NCBI GenBank assembly: GCA_964632165.1 | Contig: CAZWCZ010000003.1 | Location: 1-64,000 of the forward strand | DNA: 64,000 bases | Direction of reading: 5' to 3' | From: SIG299 sp964632165 | Lineage (GTDB): Bacteria > Bacillota > Clostridia > Lachnospirales > Lachnospiraceae | Part shown: positions 59,968 through 64,000 of the stretch, one piece after another | How the letters are laid out: the number at the start of each line of letters is the position of its first letter | How positions within the stretch are numbered: the stretch's first letter is position 1 | Program-made: the position numbers and the translations under genes | Notes under the pieces: model-generated | Database searches by the model: none | Told to the model about the DNA's origin: nothing | What the model saw: only the letters and a program-made list of their open reading frames with translations

Positions 59968-62403
59968 ATGAGAAAAAAACTGTTGAGCATTATTTTATGT
60001 GCAGGCATGATGACTGCAATGCTTACAGGGTGTGGCGGAGGAAATGAAACACCGACCCCGACCCCGACCGCAAAGCCGACAGAAGCACCGACTCCGACCC
60101 CGACAGAAGTGCCGGTAGGAGAAGAACTTCCGGAAGCAAAGTATTATTTCCCGTTCGAAGATGCAACAGGTGTAACGGTAAAGGTAAATGATTTTACAGG
60201 AACAACCGCAGACACACGAATCCTTGATACAGAAAAGCAGCTGAATTTTACCAATGGAGTAAAGGGACAGTGTGCATGGTTTGACGGAACATATGGTGCA
60301 GAACTGGATGTTGAGCCGTTAGATTCTGATACATGGACTATTTCTTTCTGGGTAAACGCACAGAGATTTTCCACATATGGTGCGGTACTTACCATGGGCT
60401 CTGATTTTTACAGCGAAAATGCATCTGCAAAATGGCTGAACATTACAAGAACCGAATTTGACGGAATGACCTTCCCTACATTCTGGTCAAGAGATGAAGC
60501 ACAGAATATCTGGCCGTGGTTTAACTATGCAGCGGACACGGAAGCGGGAAGAAAAGAATGGGTTCATATCGCATTGGTTTCTGACGAAGAAGACTGGACT
60601 GAAGATGAACTTTACATTGATGCAGACCTTTATATCAATGGCGTGTACGTAGATAAAGTCTGCCAGCTGACTCCGGGGATCTTTGGTGCAGACGAAACAT
60701 TCCATTTATTCCTTGGTATCAATTGCTGGGATACCATTTATAAAGGAGCCATTGATGAATTGTATATCTTTGATCAGGCTCTGACGGCAGGACAGATAGC
60801 AACATTGTATGCAGACGGCGATGCAACCGGAACTCCGGTAAATCCGTCCGGTGAAGAAGAAGGAAGAGATCACAGTGATGTTACGACGACCGGTTCCGTG
60901 ATCGGTTCCCTGGACTGCTCTACGGCAGAAGGAACGGCTTATACAGAGACAAAACTTGTTCCTGCAGGAAGCACGGTTGAAATGAAATTCGGAAACTATA
61001 CAAAGGGAGAATCTTTTGCAGATACGTTTGCACTGATCCTTCAGAACGTAGGCGATGCACACAGCACAACCGAAAATGCAGCATATAAAGAACATGCAGT
61101 AGTCAGCGGTGCATACCCGAACAATTCTGCATTTGAAAGCTACTTTGTAAGAAATACCTTTAACCAGTTTAATCCAAAGGTATTTGGTGACAATACCGAT
61201 AATGCAAGTTATGTTGTTGAAATCACAAACAACGGATCAACCGTAGACGTTTTAATGACAGCAGTATGTGCGGACGGAGTAACACGTTATCTGGAATATA
61301 AGGGTATCCCTGTAGAAGGAGAAGTTTATGCGTGTCTGACCGTAGCAGGCGGATTCCTTGATTATCTTCCGGATATTATGATTGCCGGAACACAGGTAGG
61401 AAGCACGGATATGACTTCTGCATGGTGGGGTGCACATTCCGAACCGATAAAGGTAGAAGAAGGACAGACGGTAACTACACGTCTGATCAACTATACTGCA
61501 GGAAATGCGGTATATCAGAACTGGGTAGCAGTACTTCAGAATGTACCATCCGTACACAGCAGTGCGGATAATGCATCTTATAAAGAATATGCAGTTGTAC
61601 GTTCTGACCATTATGGATGGGGTTCCGGTTATGAAAACAATGCAGAACTTAAAACAGAATTTACATGGACATGGGATCTTGGCACTGCGGAAGGGCAGGC
61701 AGCATTCTGCGAATTCATGAAGGGTGCTACAGTGGATGTTGCCGTTACAAATCGCGGAACATATGCAGACGTAGTTGCAACAATTACAGGAGCCGGCGGA
61801 GAAGTGCAGGTACTCGAATATTTAAATATTGCAATTGACGGAGAACTTTATTATTGCTTCACAACAGATAACTGTTGTCTTGATATCCTTGGTACTTATC
61901 GGGGAACGGCAATCGGTGCATTAGACTGCAGCAGCATTTTCTGGACGGTACACAGTGATCCGGCAGCTGTTCCAAAGGGCGAGACGGTAAAGACACATCT
62001 TATCAACCATACGCTCGGAGCAGCAAATTATCAGAACTTTGTTATTGTATTGCAGAATGTGGCAACAGGTCATGGAACAGCAGAAAATCCAAACTATAAG
62101 GAATATGCAGTGGTTCGTTCCGACAACTACGGATGGGTTGGAGCTTTAAATACGAATGCCAATTTGGCAGAGCTTGGATGGGTTTTGGAATGTGACTGGG
62201 ATTGGACAACATTCCTTACGGATCTTGCAGAAGCTGAAGTGGAAGTTGCCGTGACAAATCACGGAACATATGCAGATGTTGTAGCAACTGTTACAACAGT
62301 AAACGGAAAAGTTTATACACAGAAATATTCCAATATTGCAGTAGACGGTGAGTTGTATTACTGTTTTACGGTAGACAACTGCTGGTTGGATGTTCTTGAT
62401 TAG
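59968..62403 (+). CDS. LamG lipoprotein with three tandem beta-rich repeats
   Basis: 811 residues. Lipobox LTGC at Cys22 and a Thr/Pro linker precede a LamG/concanavalin-like domain (about 58-285; WTISFWVNAQRFSTYGAVL, then IDELYIFDQALTAGQIATLY). Three homologous repeats follow at about 308-473, 474-643 and 644-811. Each contains ALDCS/LQNV, an YKEYAVVRSD-like segment and an ending like DGELYYCFTVDNC. No catalytic residues are evident, so it probably captures polysaccharide at the surface as a multivalent binding protein. The repeat family is not one I recognise. A terminator follows. Confidence 0.8.
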   Translation: MRKKLLSIILCAGMMTAMLTGCGGGNETPTPTPTAKPTEAPTPTPTEVPVGEELPEAKYYFPFEDATGVTVKVNDFTGTTADTRILDTEKQLNFTNGVKGQCAWFDGTYGAELDVEPLDSDTWTISFWVNAQRFSTYGAVLTMGSDFYSENASAKWLNITRTEFDGMTFPTFWSRDEAQNIWPWFNYAADTEAGRKEWVHIALVSDEEDWTEDELYIDADLYINGVYVDKVCQLTPGIFGADETFHLFLGINCWDTIYKGAIDELYIFDQALTAGQIATLYADGDATGTPVNPSGEEEGRDHSDVTTTGSVIGSLDCSTAEGTAYTETKLVPAGSTVEMKFGNYTKGESFADTFALILQNVGDAHSTTENAAYKEHAVVSGAYPNNSAFESYFVRNTFNQFNPKVFGDNTDNASYVVEITNNGSTVDVLMTAVCADGVTRYLEYKGIPVEGEVYACLTVAGGFLDYLPDIMIAGTQVGSTDMTSAWWGAHSEPIKVEEGQTVTTRLINYTAGNAVYQNWVAVLQNVPSVHSSADNASYKEYAVVRSDHYGWGSGYENNAELKTEFTWTWDLGTAEGQAAFCEFMKGATVDVAVTNRGTYADVVATITGAGGEVQVLEYLNIAIDGELYYCFTTDNCCLDILGTYRGTAIGALDCSSIFWTVHSDPAAVPKGETVKTHLINHTLGAANYQNFVIVLQNVATGHGTAENPNYKEYAVVRSDNYGWVGALNTNANLAELGWVLECDWDWTTFLTDLAEAEVEVAVTNHGTYADVVATVTTVNGKVYTQKYSNIAVDGELYYCFTVDNCWLDVLD

Positions 62404-62432
62404 TAAAAAAAATTAACGGATGGGATTGTATA

Positions 62433-62477
62433 CAGACACTCCGGAAACGGATGAAATTTCCGGGGTGTCTGTTTTTT
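62433..62477 (+). terminator. Terminator between the LamG lipoprotein and GH43 genes
   Basis: ACACTCCGGAAA pairs with TTTCCGGGGTGT (one G-T pair), followed by a T6 tract. Confidence 0.85.
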
Positions 62478-62504
62478 CCGTAAGTTAAAGGCAAATGCCG
62501 GAAC

Positions 62505-62533
62505 TTCACATTTTGTTAAAAAAATGATATAGT
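62505..62533 (+). promoter_or_regulatory. Promoter of the GH43 gene
   Basis: TTCACA (62505-62510), a 17-nt spacer and TATAGT (62528-62533), 47 nt before the ATG. Confidence 0.55.
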
Positions 62534-62579
62534 TATTTCTACAGTACAGCCTCATAACTTGACGGAAAGGAGCAAGAGG

Positions 62580-64000
62580 ATGATGAAAAAAACGATAAGT
62601 CTGATAGGTACCGCGCTGCTTATGTTGTCACTGGCTGCGTGCAGTACGGAAACAGGAGGGGAACCTACCATGACACCAACACCGACACAGGAAACACAGA
62701 CGCCGCTGCCGACGCAGGCAGAAGAAGCAACACCGACACCGGAAGAGATTTATGTTGGAGCATCTCATTCGGTGTCAGATTCCGGAGTAACGATCACGAT
62801 ATCAACGGATAAAACAGAGTATGCGGCAGGAGAAGAGATACAGTATCGTATTGTGATCGAAAATAACAGGCTTTCCTGGAATATTAATTCTTTTGAGTTT
62901 GACTATTATAATTCGGATGAACTGACGGGAACAACGATTCTTCCGTATCAGGTTGAAAAATTAAAATACGGAGAAAGTCAGACTTTTTGCGGAACGCTGA
63001 TCGGAACAGAGTATGCCGCGGAAATGATCACTCAGCCGATGGCTGCAGAAACGGCAACCGTATCTGACTGTGACAAGATCACATTAAGACCGTATGTTAA
63101 AGTAATGTACGGAGGAACAGAAGTAGTCCTTCGTGCTACCATGAAATTTAACATGATGCAGGAGAGAGTAAAGATCCCGGTATCAAAGCAGGATAATCCA
63201 AAACGTATTACCTGTCATGATCCGTCTATTTTTAAGGATCTGGATGGTACGTATTATATTTTTGGAACTCATATGACCGGCGGATATACAGAGGATCTGA
63301 GAAATTGGACAAGCATTGACGGAGCATTCCGACTTTCTTTTACAGAAGAGGTACGTGAAAAGATACGTGCCTGGAATGACGATGATTCTGCCGGCTCCTG
63401 GTATGATTATCTATGGGCACCGGACATTATTTATAATGAAGCCATGGGCAAATATTGTATTTATCTGAGTGCAAACGGAGATAACTGGATTTCCAATATA
63501 GTACTTCTGACGGCAGACAATGTAACCGGACCGTATGATTATGCAGGAACCGTTGTTTATGGAGGATTTACGGAAGAGACATGGGAGCTGACCGATGGTG
63601 AGCAGGCAACCGGAGAGAGCAAACTTCCGGAACGCTATATTACCAATGGTGTTGAAAATAAAAAATGGGGCGATAAATGGCCAAACTGCATTGATCCGTG
63701 TGTATTTTATGATGATGACGGAAATCTCTGGATGGCATATGGTTCCTGGTCGGGCGGTATATTTATTTTGTCGCTGGATGAAACCACGGGATTGCGTGAT
63801 TACAGCGTAACTTATGAGATCAACGAGCATTCCGATGCTTACTTCGGAACGAAGATTGCAGGAGGAATGTATGCGTCCGGTGAAGGAGCTTACATTCAGA
63901 AGATCGGAAATTATTACTGGCTGTTCATTTCCTATGGCGGTCTGGAAGCAAAGGGCGGATATAACGTGCGCGTTTATCGCAGTGAAAGACCGGATGGCGG
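62580..64000 (+). CDS. Surface lipoprotein GH43 arabinanase (3' end beyond window)
   Basis: 473 residues are visible and the frame stays open to the edge. Lipobox SLAAC (Cys21), a Thr/Pro/Glu linker, and a beta-sandwich domain (about 60-200) precede a five-bladed propeller typical of GH43. The catalytic base is the Asp in CHDPSIFKDLDGTYY, the second Asp is in NCIDPCVFYDDDG, and the acid Glu is in ASGEGAYIQK. The motif GSWSGGIFILSLDETTG fits endo-1,5-arabinanase-like subfamilies. It should cut arabinan at the cell surface. A near-adjacent ATG at 62583 is possible. Confidence 0.88.
   Translation, partial: MMKKTISLIGTALLMLSLAACSTETGGEPTMTPTPTQETQTPLPTQAEEATPTPEEIYVGASHSVSDSGVTITISTDKTEYAAGEEIQYRIVIENNRLSWNINSFEFDYYNSDELTGTTILPYQVEKLKYGESQTFCGTLIGTEYAAEMITQPMAAETATVSDCDKITLRPYVKVMYGGTEVVLRATMKFNMMQERVKIPVSKQDNPKRITCHDPSIFKDLDGTYYIFGTHMTGGYTEDLRNWTSIDGAFRLSFTEEVREKIRAWNDDDSAGSWYDYLWAPDIIYNEAMGKYCIYLSANGDNWISNIVLLTADNVTGPYDYAGTVVYGGFTEETWELTDGEQATGESKLPERYITNGVENKKWGDKWPNCIDPCVFYDDDGNLWMAYGSWSGGIFILSLDETTGLRDYSVTYEINEHSDAYFGTKIAGGMYASGEGAYIQKIGNYYWLFISYGGLEAKGGYNVRVYRSERPDG

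Noticed and set aside
62433..62477. Inverted repeat considered as a mobile-element end or attachment site
   Set aside because: The T6 tract and position after a stop codon make it an ordinary terminator; no direct repeats or transposase nearby.
1..64000. CRISPR array, prophage or insertion sequence
   Set aside because: No regularly spaced repeats, cas, integrase, transposase or phage structural genes were seen in the window.

Overview
The window reads as chromosome of an anaerobic Firmicute of the Lachnospiraceae type. The sequence shows a class III (oxygen-sensitive) ribonucleotide reductase, a serine T-box, a GerW/YtfJ sporulation-type protein, a Cys-rich Asn/Gly mini-protein, moderate GC, strong AGGAGG ribosome binding sites and many consensus TTGACA-N17-TATAAT promoters. 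No phage, insertion sequence, CRISPR array or rRNA was seen. The genus assignment is inference.

Layout: 1-6.2 kb holds T-box-controlled serS, tRNA-Gly, a zinc-ribbon membrane protein, a DUF5685-like/J-domain pair, and a LysR regulator overlapping a membrane protein with a 5'-nucleotidase-C-like domain. 6.4-10.8 kb is a GH3 glucosidase followed by a LytTR response regulator and a GHKL sensor kinase. 10.9-23.2 kb holds aroC, the Cys-rich mini-protein, a four-gene Gld-like ABC exporter, nrdDG, and an operon of a Re-citrate-synthase-like enzyme, an isocitrate dehydrogenase and a GntR regulator. That operon is preceded by a 20-nt palindrome on the -10 box. 23.3-26 kb is a surface GH51 arabinofuranosidase. 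26-37 kb is housekeeping: CPBP protease, CorA, a rhomboid-like protein, two unknown proteins, the DUF2953/GerW pair, then rpmB - asp23 (yloU) - fakA (yloV) - recG, the Bacillus-like order. 37-44.3 kb is a surface-glycan group with UDP-galactopyranose mutase, two family 2 glycosyltransferases and two large polytopic membrane proteins, one with DUF2298 motifs.

44.4-64 kb (running off the end) is a large arabinan/arabinoside utilisation locus. It starts with an ArsR-like regulator carrying a C-terminal beta-rich domain. Divergent from it run an intracellular GH51, a giant 986-residue binding protein with N-terminal beta-sandwich modules, a permease pair, an NHL/TPR/Yip1-like membrane protein, a DUF5696-like secreted protein, a second permease pair, a lipoprotein binding protein, a LamG lipoprotein with three tandem repeats of about 168 residues, and a GH43 lipoprotein cut by the window end. 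No transport ATPase is present, so a shared MsmK-type ATPase elsewhere is likely.

The likely workflow of that locus is cleavage of arabinan outside by the GH43 and GH51 lipoproteins, capture by the binding proteins, import through the two permease pairs, and final hydrolysis by the cytoplasmic GH51. The least described part is the giant binding protein, NHL-Yip1 and DUF5696 set sandwiched between two permease pairs, together with the ArsR-like putative sugar sensor.
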